Source: Bedellia somnulentella (lineage: Eukaryota; Arthropoda; Insecta; Lepidoptera; Bedelliidae). From it: a stretch of 64,000 nt of DNA. Both the position numbers and the translations under genes were made by a program. Of this stretch, positions 1 to 10,079 are shown in pieces; the stretch's first letter is position 1; each line of letters starts with the position of its first letter. The stretch lies in NCBI GenBank assembly GCA_963576735.1, contig OY755177.1, forward strand, positions 6,572,001-6,636,000, read 5' to 3'. The notes beneath the pieces are model-generated. The model was not told the origin of the DNA and did not search any database. It saw only the letters and a list, made by a program, of their open reading frames with translations.

Positions 1-472
1 GCGTGAGTTCCAAAAAACCTTTTTAATTGTTCATAAGAATCATGAAACAAACCATTTTGTACCAAGTTTCTATGTTAAAAATGAGAATATCTTTAGTACT
101 GTATGGATAGCAGTTTTGGCGACCCGGTGCTGCCCTCTACACTGACTGTTGGTGATGTGTGAGAGATTGCAGCCAATCAGTCATCGGTCAATAGATGGCG
201 GTGCTAAATTAAAATTGAGATATGTGCTATTATTTACTAACTGTGCATTCTCAGGCTTAAACAGAATATTAATTTATGCGTAAGTATAGCACAATATGTA
301 TATCTATGAGAATATTAGTTTAAAAATAGTTAATAAAAAAGTTATAAACATATTCTCAAACCTACCAAATGAATATGCAAAATTCATACAATATACTTTC
401 TATTATCTTTATTCATACATATTCGCATAGTTGAATGTGAAAGAGAAGGAATAGTGCTTCCTAATATTCTAA

Positions 473-610
473 CGCCCGATTTCTGAATTGAGTATTCCAG
501 CTGAGAACAACTTAAGTATCGTTCTGTCACATTGAAATCTTAACAACTGAATGAGACAAAACGATACTTAAGTCGTTCTCAGCTTGAATACTCAATTCAG
601 AAATCGGGCG
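473..610. mobile_element. Palindromic MITE, PIF/Harbinger-like
   Basis: This 138 bp element is almost entirely inverted repeat. Arms of about 56 bp (473..528 and 555..610) begin CGCCCGATTTCTGAATTGAG and differ at only about three positions, leaving a 26-base loop. TAA stands on both sides (470..472 and 611..613) and looks like a 3 bp target duplication, which suggests the PIF/Harbinger superfamily. It has no coding capacity, so it would need a transposase made elsewhere. A half copy lies at 61904..61985. Confidence 0.75.
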
Positions 611-651
611 TAAGCTAACACAAAAGCAAAAAAAAAAAACGCAAAAAGATT

Positions 652-729
652 GCGATGCCCGAGATTCGAATCTGGGTCTTCCAGTCGATTAGTATTAACC
701 GAACGGTATACCACTACGCCACGAAGACG
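652..729 (-). repeat. tRNA-like sequence (SINE head or tRNA pseudogene)
   Basis: Read on the minus strand there is an A-box-like TGGCGTAGTGG and a B-box-like GATTCGAATCT with tRNA-like spacing. The two ends do not pair as an acceptor stem and the anticodon arm is irregular. It is therefore a tRNA-derived repeat head and not a working tRNA. An A-rich run lies next to it at 630..640. Confidence 0.5.
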
Positions 730-839
730 TTAGTTTTGACTTCAAAATTTTGATAAGGTATATATCTAGTAGTCATACTATTGACAAACAATTAAATGGA
801 CATTTATTTTGATGAAAACGAATGAAACCCTTATTTTTT

Positions 840-1200
840 CCAAAAGGACTATTAATGAAGAGTCTGATAAAGTCGATTGATGAAAAAACTAATCGTGTAA
901 ATATGGGGAGCCATATAAAAGCCTTCTGAAATCCGAGATAAATGATTTCCTATATGTTGGCAAGGTGTATAAGCTATATTCATACCAAATTTGGTCAAGA
1001 TCCGTCTGGTAGAATTAACGTGATGACCAGACACAGATGACCATACAGACAGACAGACAGACAGACATTTTTTTCAAAAAGCGCAAATTTGGCTTCAGTA
1101 TCGAAAATTAAACATATTCCACCGGTTTTTAATTTTTTTCTTCAATATACAGTTTTGACTTCGGTACAGTCTTATTATAGTATAGAAGATAGATAGATAA
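840..1200. repeat. LINE 3'-UTR-like fragment with (CAGA)n
   Basis: The stretch has the wording of insect RTE-type LINE tails (ATACCAAATTTGGTCAAGATC), followed by a (CAGA)n run near 1049..1070 and a T-rich block. No reading frame survives. The family assignment rests on general resemblance only. Confidence 0.35.
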
Positions 1201-1942
1201 TGGAGGTCAGTGCGAGGAATAAAGTTGACTTGACAGTAACATAACGTTGGTTATCTGTGTCGGCTTTTAACACTAACTTTTGTTAAGCTTTATCTTTAAC
1301 ACAAGACATAAAATATAATAATATTTACAATACAATACCTCACTGTTTAAAAGAAATATGGCAAATTTATTCTTTTAGTATGATCATAAATCTTTCTATT
1401 TCTATCCAGTTCATTATTACAACTACAATTCTTTTTTTTATATTGTCAAATTTGTTAATCTACTATCTTTCCTAGTTCTTATATTGTTAGTTAATTTACA
1501 GTAATACTTAATTAAGCGCATGTTCGTTACCAATATGTGAAAACTGTTTCTGGCTATGTTTTAATTTTTATTGTTTTTTGCTAATTGTTGTGTTAAAGCT
1601 GTTTGTTTTCCGTAAATAAATAAATAAATAAATAATATAAAGGTGGCATGCGGAAAAAAATAACTTAACAAGCCCGATATACGTCGACATTGCTGTAATC
1701 AGTGTTACAGTTAATATTGTAATATCTGTGTCGTCATTCTGAGCCAGCGAGGTTTTCACTGCATAAGGTTTTCGTTTTATTGCATATTTTCCTCGTATAA
1801 AAATTTGGATTTTATTGGGTGCCGTTTCCATACTTAGATTAGAATTTAAAAGTTACGTAACTGACGGATTGGCCGACAACGCGCAGACCAACTGGCCATA
1901 AGAAGTAGAAATTTGATATAAAAACAATAAATAATAATATAT

Positions 1943-2195
1943 GCCGTGTAGTGTCGGCTTAGAATAGCACTACCCCATTTCTTCCGGTGGGTGTACGTTA
2001 GAGGCGACTAACGGTATTGGGGCTTTTTAGCGATTGTTGGGCGATGCGGTTGGAGACCCATCACCAACAACCTTTATTTTTACCATCTTTTCCCCACTCA
2101 CATATCCAAAAGTGGCTGAGCAATTTCTAATTCCTTGGCTCTGGCTACCCCTCCTAGGGATTTATAGCCGTGAGTATATGTATGTATGTATGTAA
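1943..2195 (+). mobile_element. SINE-T copy, full length
   Basis: One of the best full-length copies of the dominant repeat of the window. It begins GCCGTGTAGTGTCGGCTTAG, has the central GGGCGATGCGGTTGGAGACC and the TGGCTGAG block, and ends GCCGTGAGTATATG followed by (TATG)n. The central GGTTGGAGACCC differs by one base from a pol III B box and CGGCTTAG near the start is A-box-like, so tRNA ancestry is possible but unproven. The tail matches the 3' end of the LINE fragment at 6420..6945. Confidence 0.8.
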
Positions 2196-2289
2196 GTAAA
2201 TAATATAATAAAATGTATTGATTATCTCTCAACATAAAGCAAAAAGTCACGTTGTATATAGGTTCCTTGAAGTAAGTAAGTAAGAGCAC

Positions 2290-3580
2290 TAAAATGGATT
2301 TCCAAAAATTAATACAGGAATGACATACATTTTATTTCACTTTTACAGATTGATGTAAGTAGTTACAATTTTGTGGGATCTATAATTCGTCGCTAAGTAT
2401 CGGAGAGCACTATCCCGATTTTATCCCGATATCTACAACACAGAACCTGTTAAACATACGACAATTACAGTTGCCTAGTGGGTGCCTTGGGATCATACGT
2501 GAGCACTAAGAATATATTTTCTGAAATGAAAGAGCGCTGAATAGACACAAAATTCACCGCTAAGACATGAAAACACAAGAATGCTTTAAACGTGTCCCTG
2601 CTACACACACGTACACACGCATACACATACATACACCATAAATCACACAAATCAATCATTCTTCACATTTTGTGTTTCATCTTTTATTATATCTTACATA
2701 TCTGAATATACTAATGTATGTGGATGTCTGTAATTGGCTTTTTCTTTGTATTTATCTCATTTTAACTTTTATGTTGATGCCCTAATAGAATAAAATAAAT
2801 GAATAAATAAATAAGCTACTACCCCATATCGTGTACGTCGTATAAAATGAATCAATGGGAACATCTAGCACTTTTTAAATGATAATTCTTTAGTATGATT
2901 ACACCTAACCGACGATTCTGCAATCTTTTCCCATCTCAATTAACAAAAGGTTGAGTTTCAATCTAAGGGGATTTCAATCTTTAAGTATAAAATGCGAGTA
3001 TACTTTTTACGATATGATTTGAAAATAAATATGGTCAATGTTAAAAGTCACGATATAAGTGATAATTAAAACCTAATTCTACAAGAATACAATACATACA
3101 AATCTAAATGCTAAAAATCACGCCTTTAGTTCCGAATAAAACCTTATTCCCCAAGAATTTGACCACAAAGTCGCGTGTCTATTCCACACCACAATTTTCT
3201 GATCAAAGTGACGGATGCTGTACACAGGCGCATAATGCGGTGCTCAGATTCAGTTATTAACCCAGAAACGAGCTAACAGCAGGATGCCCGCTAGAGTGCG
3301 ACAACGTACGTGGAAATAACCAACTACCTATATACGTTAAGCTAGCAACACAAGTTTTAGAAACAGTATTTGTATATGTGCACTACTTATCAATACTATT
3401 ATATAAAAAGTAATATTTTAAGCGTTTTCTGTTTATTGTTGCTTGAATTACCTAGCTCAGGCAGCTCAGGAACAGAAAAATATTATGTTTTTGTACTTTA
3501 TTTAAATAACTAGGTTATGACATTTTTTAAGTACTTAAAATTTTTCATTCTTATTTTTTTTATTATTGTTCTTATAATGT
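2290..3580. other. AT-rich stretch, no gene seen
   Basis: No convincing reading frame or full-length repeat. A short piece near 3335..3365 is the reverse complement of part of the 5068..5184 repeat. Confidence 0.6.
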
Positions 3581-3583
3581 ATA

Positions 3584-3768
3584 TTTATAGAGCCAACGTG
3601 CAAGGTAATGTTAGTAGGTGACGACTACGGGGAACACATTTGAACCAAATAGAGTGTGCTCATAACGGCTGACGTCCGAAGTATGAAGAATAAAAGAGCA
3701 TTTATGAAAAGTAAATAAAAAAGCCTACCCCATGCACAATAGTAGCGCGAGTATATGTATGTGCGTAA
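3584..3768 (+). mobile_element. LINE-T 3' fragment
   Basis: This is a decayed copy of the 3' end of the LINE at 6420..6945. It matches the part that encodes the C-terminal DQIESVL...KNKRACMKR region, then loses about 60 bases, and ends in GCGAGTATATGTATG. Frames are broken. Confidence 0.75.
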
Positions 3769-3997
3769 ATCGAAATCTATTCAAGATTAGGTTAAAAAGT
3801 TCTTCAGCCGTTTAAAAGAATATTCCATTCAGGATTTTGGGTTAAGTGAGAGGATCGACCGACAAAATTTTCAAAGCCTTAGAACATTAAACCATAAAAA
3901 ACCACGACTCAATCGAATTTGTAATAGATATTCTGCAAGGATCAATTTTAATTGTATGAAATAGACTAGAAAGGGGATAGTAATTCCAAAGATACAT

Positions 3998-4244
3998 AAA
4001 TACATATTTACGAGGCTATAAATCCCAAATGAGGTAGCAGAGCTTTCAGACTAAGAGTCCTTCAGCCACATTTGGAACTTGAGGAGGCAAAAGATATTAA
4101 ATTAAAGGTTTTTGATGAGGGATCTCCAGCCACATCACATCGTCCTATAATTACTTAAAAACGTCTAAAATTTTAATTCGTTCATTAATACACCCGCGGT
4201 AATAAATTGGTTCGTTCTATTCTAAGCCAGCAATACACAGCCTT
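3998..4244 (-). mobile_element. SINE-T copy
   Basis: A diverged full-length copy in reverse orientation. The tail end lies on the left (GAGGCTATAAATCCC) and the head on the right (TTCTAAGCCAGCAATACACAG). Central blocks are recognisable but carry many substitutions, so it is older than the copy at 16243..16489. Confidence 0.7.
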
Positions 4245-4336
4245 CATACTTTGAACTTGATACCCTAAAAAGCATCAAACAAATCCGTAAGACCACCATT
4301 TGAACTGTGTAAAATTTGCTCGTCTCTGGGTATATC

Positions 4337-4952
4337 TGTCGTGGCCATATCGTAGAATTGAACACATCGTGAAATGACCGATTATTTCATGAAATGGTCA
4401 CATTTCATAATGTGGCCAACTTAATTTGACCACATTATAAAATCGTCAACGTTTCACGATTTTGTCATCCACGCTTGGCCAGATTGTAGAAATAGGGTAA
4501 CCTGTAAAATGCGATCCAAACTCTAACGTTTTTTAACATATTGCTCAGTTTTTTCGTAATTAGCAAAGTATTCGAGAACCTTTTCGTCGAAAACTCTTTT
4601 GTACTTTACTTATTACTTTCTTCCTCGCTTAATAACGAATTATTAACTTTTTTACTGATAGAAATAACACTTTTGACAGCGGCCGCCATCTTCACTCATA
4701 AACAAAGCGTTTTCAGCGCCTCTACCGGTAATTAATGTAACTACTTTACGATATGACCAAATAATCTTAACCATTTCATGAAGAGGCCGTGCGTTTAGTT
4801 GGCCATATCGAGAAACGATTTCTTATCATTGATCTACCCAAACCACATCACGATGTGGCCAATAAACAGTTGAACATATCATGAAATACGACCAATTCAT
4901 GAAATGATCGATCGTTTCATGATGTGTTCAAATTTACGATATGGCCACGACA
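4337..4952. mobile_element. Non-autonomous DNA element with subterminal repeats
   Basis: Terminal inverted repeats begin TGTCGTGGCCATATCGTA and mirror at 4935..4952. Inside each end, CATTTCATGA-like and TGGCCACATT-like motifs recur in both orientations for over 100 bases, as in the transposase-binding subterminal regions of some DNA transposons. The AT-rich core holds a 64-codon frame at 4541..4735 with no recognised domain, probably chance. I could not fix the target duplication, so the superfamily is left open. Confidence 0.6.
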
Positions 4953-5067
4953 TATACATTATACAATACACTCTTACATACAAGATTCATAGCAGTAAAA
5001 ATAGTAGTTCAAGTAAAAGACTTGAGGAGTGCCACTACACCGCCATTTCTAGTATGTAAAAAATAGA

Positions 5068-5184
5068 AACGCTTTTAGTGTGTTGCTAGCTCAAGCCGCA
5101 CAGCTGTGGGCGTACTAAATGACCTTTTGACAAAATACTTATAGTGTAGCTCGCTCTTTTGTTATTGTGTCGCGTAATGTAAGC
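5068..5184 (+). repeat. Copy 1 of an unidentified ~117 bp repeat
   Basis: It matches 5767..5884 over the blocks CTCAAGCCGCA, ATGACCTTT and TTATTGTTGTGTCGC. A reversed piece is at 3335..3365. The family is not recognised. Confidence 0.55.
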
Positions 5185-5249
5185 TATGCTGAAGTTACAA
5201 ACATATTATTTTTAGTCTACACGTAGTAGTATTTTATATTCACACTGTA

Positions 5250-5422
5250 TAATGTCGGCTTAGTGCAGAACTAACCCATTTCGTCCCGCGGTTGGCGTAT
5301 CAGGTGACTAAGGGTCCAGTACCCTTTTTAAGTTGTGGCTGGGTGATGTGGCTGGAATACATCACCAACTGAGGCTTTGATGATTCCAGTCTGGGATTTA
5401 TAGCTGTGAGTATAGGTGATGT
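5250..5422 (+). mobile_element. SINE-T copy, internally deleted
   Basis: Head (AATGTCGGCTTAG), centre (GGTGATGTGGCTGGAATACATCACC) and tail (GGGATTTATAGCTGTGAGTAT) are present, but about 70 bases between centre and tail are missing. Confidence 0.65.
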
Positions 5423-5462
5423 AAATAAATAACGTAAATGAAAAAAGTAATAAATATTTAAT

Positions 5463-5765
5463 TGTATAGTGTCGGTTTAGAATAGCACTAGCCCATTTCT
5501 TCCTGCGGTTGACGTGAAAGGGCTCATCTGTGAGCAGTCTTTATTTAACAATATTTTTCAGTCAGCACACTGTCCAAGCAAAACTGGGAATACTGAATAC
5601 TAGCTGACAACAACGTTACGTGATATTCAAAAGAATCAGCACTTCTGCCACACATTCGGGGATATGTGGCGTGAACGTTTAAGTTTGAGTTTAATCTTCC
5701 AAAAGTGGCTTAAGAATTTTTTATTTGAAGCTTATGGGGTTTATAGCCTAGAGTATGTATAAATA
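5463..5765 (+). mobile_element. Interrupted SINE-T copy
   Basis: A clear SINE-T head lies at 5463..5524 and a tail-like block (CTTCCAAAAGTGGCTTAAG to TTTATAGCCTAGAGTATG) at 5697..5758. The ~170 bases between them do not match SINE-T, so this is either one copy with a replaced middle or two fragments. Confidence 0.5.
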
Positions 5766-5766
5766 G

Positions 5767-5884
5767 ACACACTTTTACAGTATTGCAAACTCAAGCCGCA
5801 GAGTTGTGTGCAGACTACATGACCTTTATAAAATCTCCGTATACTATAGGTCGTTCTCTTATTGTTGTGTCGCTAAATGTGAGT
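5767..5884 (+). repeat. Copy 2 of an unidentified ~117 bp repeat
   Basis: Direct-repeat partner of 5068..5184, about 75-80 percent similar by eye, starting immediately after a SINE-T tail. Confidence 0.55.
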
Positions 5885-6176
5885 TATTTCTAACGCAGTG
5901 GGTGCTAATGCTTAAGTTTCGAATTTAAAATTTGACTATGTTGGAATAAAATGATGAAACGCAGTACAATTTTTCTGACATAGTGTTTTTGTTAACATTT
6001 ACTTATTTTCATAATTGATTGTGCTGAAATTTTTGTTTAATAATAACCTATTTTGTTTTAATCAAAGATAATAACAGTTTAATGTTAAAAAAATGTCCTA
6101 AAACCCTTTAATGTAAGATCTGCATAAACTTTTTACGACAGTAGATAGCAAAAGACCCTGAAAACCTGGTGATGAC
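5885..6176. other. AT-rich stretch, no gene seen
   Basis: No supported reading frame, RNA gene or repeat. Confidence 0.5.
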
Positions 6177-6413
6177 TATGTAGTGTCGGCTAAGAAAAGC
6201 ACTAACCTCTTTTCTTCTTCCGAATGTCGTTATGCAATTAAGGGTACCCTATCTTAGTCCTTTTTAAGTAATTGTCGGGCGAGGCAGCTGGCCTACCTAC
6301 CATCACATCAACCATCCTTTAAATTTCAATCTTTTTCCCAATTAAATTCGAAAGGTCGCTAAGGAATTTCGGATTCTGAGACAATGGCTGTGATTATAAG
6401 TATGTACATATGT
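6177..6413 (+). mobile_element. SINE-T copy, diverged
   Basis: Runs from TGTAGTGTCGGCTAAGAAAAG to a degenerate GTGATTATAAGTATG tail and abuts the truncated LINE-T that follows. Confidence 0.65.
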
Positions 6414-6419
6414 AAAATT

Positions 6420-6945
6420 TTATAAAACATATAAATATTGTTCCTACGCTTATGTATGGAAGCGAATGTTGGGTGTGGCAGAAGAAGCATGAGAGCAGAG
6501 TGAATGCAGTAGAGATGAGGTCCCTCAGAAAAATTTGTAATGTTAGATTGTGTGACCGAGTGAGAAATAGCGTTATTCGTGAAAAGTGTGGTGTGAAAGA
6601 TGATATTGTAAGAAAGATAGAAAAAGGAATGTTGAGATGGTTTGGGCACATAGAGAGGATGGATGATAGAAAATTGGTAAAAGGGATCTATAGAGCTAGT
6701 GTGGATGGTAATGTTAGTAGAGGACGACCACGGAGAACACACTTGGACCAAATTGAGAGTGTGCTCAAAAAGGCTGGCGTCCGAAGTATGAAGAATAAAA
6801 GAGCATGTATGAAAAGATTGATGGACGTAAACGAAGCTAGAGAGGTTTGTCAGGATCGTATGAAGTGGCGATCGATAGTCTCTGCCTACCCCAATGGGAA
6901 TTAATGGCGTGAGTATATGTATGTATGTATGTAGATGTATTTCTT
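6420..6945 (+). mobile_element. 5'-truncated LINE-T
   Basis: Only the last ~525 bp of a non-LTR retrotransposon remain: the end of the reverse-transcriptase frame, a very short 3' UTR (AATTAATGG) and the terminal GTGAGTATATG(TATG)n. The 5' truncation is typical of target-primed reverse transcription. Its terminal ~25 bases match the SINE-T tail, which makes it the likely source of the machinery that moves SINE-T. Confidence 0.8.
6452..6904 (+). pseudogene. C-terminal end of LINE reverse transcriptase, partial
   Basis: An open frame of 150 codons that corresponds to the region after the catalytic palm of insect endonuclease/reverse-transcriptase proteins. Recognisable pieces are MYGSECWVW near the start, LRKICNVRLCDRVRNS, the MLRWFGHIERM block at about residues 60-70, the RGRPRRTHLDQI block at 91-102 and the terminal WRSIVSAYPNGN. 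I know these blocks from LINE polyproteins repeated many times in lepidopteran genomes; RTE or a related clade is my best guess. The endonuclease domain and the catalytic FADD-type motif are absent because of 5' truncation. No promoter precedes it and the first Met is an internal residue, so it is a dead fragment although still open. Related broken pieces lie at 3584, 30455, 33885, 34031 and 34313. Confidence 0.75.
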
Positions 6946-6989
6946 ATACTCTTGTATCATGTAAAATTTATCGTTACAAATAATTCTAG

Positions 6990-7110
6990 AGGTACAATCT
7001 TGGTTGCTCAGTGGAAAATTGACCCCTCCTTACTTCATAGCGATGTGAATTCAAATCTTGAATCGGGACACTAATCCATTGTCAAGTTATGACACATTTT
7101 TATGACACTT
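6990..7110 (+). repeat. tRNA-like SINE head fragment
   Basis: TGGTTGCTCAGTGG is A-box-like and GAATTCAAATCTTG, ~50 bases further on, is B-box-like. The rest is unrecognised. Confidence 0.35.
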
Positions 7111-7815
7111 TATATAAAAGTGTTGGTTTTAATAGCCCCCTCATTGGAATTAATACTTTCGTGTTAGTATATTTAGCTGACACGAAATAACCGTCACGTG
7201 GTTAAGTATTCTAATTACTTCACAGTACACGTGCTGTGTTCTAAAAAGACCAATAAACGAATGACACGTGACCGGAATGGGAAGAACGAGATATCGAGTT
7301 ACAGCATTTCTAAGGATACAGAGTTATTTTAGTTTGAAGTTGGCAAAGGTTCCCAATTGTCTTTCATATGTTACACACTGTAATTTTTGCAGTCAAATTA
7401 TAATACACAAAATAATAATTATAAAAAAAAACCAAAAGATGATAAAACAGAACACATTAAACTTAAATGTTTGTTTTTACAAGCGAAAAGAGATTACTTA
7501 ACAAGTATAAATACAAACTTACATACATACATAAATAAAGAAAAAAAATCATTGCATAAATAATGCTATAATAAAAATAAGAGGATGAAACGCCAAATAA
7601 AGAATAAAGGTCTATTTAATACCAATACAAATAAATAAATCAAGACAGCGCTACTTCGTTACTATGACCTTTAAAGGTAACTATCCTCCTACGCATTTTG
7701 ATTTTAGTAAAAGAGTATAAAGTGGAATGAATAATCGGGTTGATTGGTTTTCAACCAACGACATTATTGTGTGTTATTTATCTGGTAGATGACCAAATTC
7801 ACCGTGTAACAGGCC
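7111..7815. other. AT-rich stretch, no gene seen
   Basis: A 77-codon frame at 7268..7501 has no recognisable domain and is lysine/asparagine-rich, as expected of AT-rich DNA. Confidence 0.5.
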
Positions 7816-7819
7816 ACTT

Positions 7820-7975
7820 AAGATATTGGGGCTTTTTAAGTAAAATTTTTGGGCTATGCGGTTAGAGATGGAGACCCATCACCGTCAACATTTATTTTAC
7901 AATCTTTTCTCCATTCAGGTTCCAAAAAGATGCTGGGGAATTTCTGGTTTTGAAGCTGCGACTACCCTTCTTTTT
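7820..7975 (+). mobile_element. SINE-T copy, 5' truncated
   Basis: Starts inside the element at AGGCCACTTAAGATATTGGGG, keeps the centre with a 6 bp duplication (GAGATGGAGACC), and loses the tail in a T-rich run. Confidence 0.65.
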
Positions 7976-8004
7976 TTATCCTTACATATTTTTTTCCGTG
8001 TAAC

Positions 8005-8257
8005 CGTGTAGTGTCGGCTTAGAATAACACTACCCCATTTCTACCCGTGGGTGATCGTAAGAGGCGACTAAGGGTATAGGGGCTTTTTAAGTGATTTTTG
8101 GGCGATGTGGTTGGAGACCCGTCACCAAAAACATTTATTATTACCATCTTTTCCCCAATCAACTTCCAAAAGTGGCTGAGGAATTTCTCATTCCAAAGCT
8201 CTGGCTACCCCGTTAAGGGATTTATAGTCGTGAGTATATGTATGTATGTATGTATAT
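8005..8257 (+). mobile_element. SINE-T copy, full length
   Basis: Head AACCGTGTAGTGTCGGCTTAG through to GTCGTGAGTATATG and four TATG units. It resembles 58099..58340 closely, including CATTCCAAAGCTCTGGCTA and CCGTTAAGGG; the two define a subfamily distinct from the 32865 and 16243 copies. Confidence 0.8.
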
Positions 8258-8501
8258 TTTTTCCATCTTTGTATCTAGTATACAATAATAGTAGTAATAG
8301 TAATAATAGTATACTAGCATATTTTATCTTAGTAAAATGTGTGATAACAAGACGTAAGTTGTTCATTATAATAAACGTGACAACTATAAAAAAGTAACTA
8401 TCATAATGTCCTTAACTACTGAAATAATCAATATTTGGAGGTTAGTTATTTCAGTAAACCAATTTAACAAGATACATATAAAGATACTCGTTGATACTCA
8501 C

Positions 8502-8533
8502 AGTTTTTGGTGCTCCGCTAACGCCCTCTGACC
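8502..8533 (-). CDS. Possible 32-nt internal exon of a host gene
   Basis: On the minus strand a pyrimidine-rich tract ends TTTTGTTTCAG, then 32 bases follow, then a strong donor GTGAGTAT. If joined to the phase-1 exon at 31484..31566 the segment reads GSEGVSGAPKT without a stop and ends in phase 0. The sequence is more GC-rich than its surroundings and matches no repeat in the window. The protein is not recognised. Other exons may lie in the ~23 kb between the two, or below position 1 of the window. A micro-exon this short could be a chance pair of splice-like sites. Confidence 0.4.
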
Positions 8534-8784
8534 CTGAAACAAAAGCAGACAGTTTTTACTTTTTCCACACAATATTTATGTAGGCTATCAACGATGAACT
8601 TTGGGTTAGGTTTCCAAGACAAGCATTCTATTCTTATAAACAAATTTCGTTAAATTTCTAAAACAGTTCTTGATTTTATCAGCAATAGGTATTGTATTAA
8701 TGAAAATAATTAACAATTGGTCAGTAACTAAATAATAATTAATGAATATCTGCAAAAAATATGAGCGACGTTTACCACACACTA

Positions 8785-10076
8785 TACGAGGGGCATGCAA
8801 AAAGAAACTAGACACTCAAAAATTATAAAATTCATTCTTTATTACAAGTATCGATCTTTTCAAAGTATTCACCCTGAGCCAATTGGAAAATACCTGTGAC
8901 CACTCTTCTTTAGATACCTCAGAAATTTCGAAATTGTAGGCAACCAGCGCATCTTCTTTGCTTTCAAACCTCTTCCCCTTTAGTTTTTCTTTAATTTTTG
9001 GAAACAAGTAAAAATCACAAGGCGCTAGATCAGGGGAAAATGGCGGGTGAGGGAGAACTGACACATTTTTCGAGTTGAAAAAGTCTAGTGTTCTGGCAGA
9101 CGTGTGCGGCGCCGCATTGTCGTGGTGCCAGGAAGGTGCCGGAATCCTGAATTCGGTTGCTTGTCACACCAAGCTGATATTATTGTCGGAGCACAAACTG
9201 TCACATACCATTCAGAGTTTACCATTCTTTCATTCTCTAGCACAACAGTAGCAATCGGACCCGTTTTGCAGAAAAACGAGGCGACCATTTGTTTCTGTGT
9301 GCTTCGTGCACAGCGACATTTCGTTGGAGTTGGCTCGTCTTCAAAGCACCATACAGTCGACTGTCGCTTTTATTCGGGATCATAATTATATAGCCATGTT
9401 TCGTCACCAGTCAGTATATTATATACGTTTTTTTTCTCGCCTCCGTTGAATGTATCTATCATGAGTAGGCTCCAATCCATCCGACGGTCTTTCTGTTTCT
9501 GATCGTTAAGTTTGTGCGGCACCCATATCGAACAACGTTTACGGAGAGAAAGGTGGTCGTGAATTATGGTTTGCATTGTTGCTGATCCCATTCCTAGCTC
9601 TCGCTGTAGCTCTACATATGTAATTCGTCGGTTTTCGCGAATAAGTTTTTCGACTGCACGAACGTTTTCTTGCGTGACCGCGGTTGGCGGCCGTCCTGTC
9701 TTTGCATCATCTTCGAGACATCCCCGTCCTCTTTTAAATTCAGCCAACCAATTGAATACTGTTGCTCGGGAACAAGCAGACTCACCAAAAGTAGAAACCA
9801 AAAGTTCAAAACATTCTTGAGACTTTAAACTTTTTTTAAAGTCATAATAAATCATAGCGCGAAAATCACGTCGACTGAGCTCCATTGTTGCAAGTGAATT
9901 CCCGCCAGATTCTCGGAAAAATGATGCTCATTCAAATAATAAAAGAAGTGTGTTCTATATTCAAATAAGCCAATAAAAAACCAGCCTATAAGAGTAGCAT
10001 AGTAGTATAAGTATAGCTTGCCAGTGTCAATTAAATGAGAAAAGAGTATCTAACTTCTATTGGCATGCCCCTCGTA
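8785..10076 (-). mobile_element. Mariner element, full length, inactivated
   Basis: Terminal inverted repeats of about 30 bp begin TACGAGGGGCATGC at 8785 and mirror at 10063..10076. TA dinucleotides repeat at each end, the expected mariner target duplication. Length (~1.29 kb), TA target and the DD34D transposase all agree with Tc1/mariner. The transposase frame is broken (see 8816..9885). Confidence 0.9.
8816..9885 (-). pseudogene. Mariner transposase (DD34D), broken
   Basis: Mariner transposases bind the terminal repeats, cut the DNA and join it at TA. The frame opens at an ATG (9885) and runs 171 codons: an N-terminal HTH region with FNWLAEFKRGR near residue 45, then WVPHKL (canonical WVPHEL, so E to K), then TGDETW with the first catalytic Asp. 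A TAA follows YDPE at 9367..9369. Reading resumes in the same frame down to ~9090, where a single-base shift occurs. The last frame carries HDNAAPHT (second Asp) and FSPDLAPCDF (third Asp); 34 residues separate these two Asp residues. Total span is about 356 codons against a usual ~345. At least two lesions make it a pseudogene; the open C-terminal frame suggests moderate age. Confidence 0.88.
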
Positions 10077-10079
10077 TAG

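Noticed and set aside
6359..6751. Minus-strand 130-codon frame opposite the LINE fragment
   Set aside because: It is the antisense shadow of the recognised reverse-transcriptase frame and crosses into a SINE.
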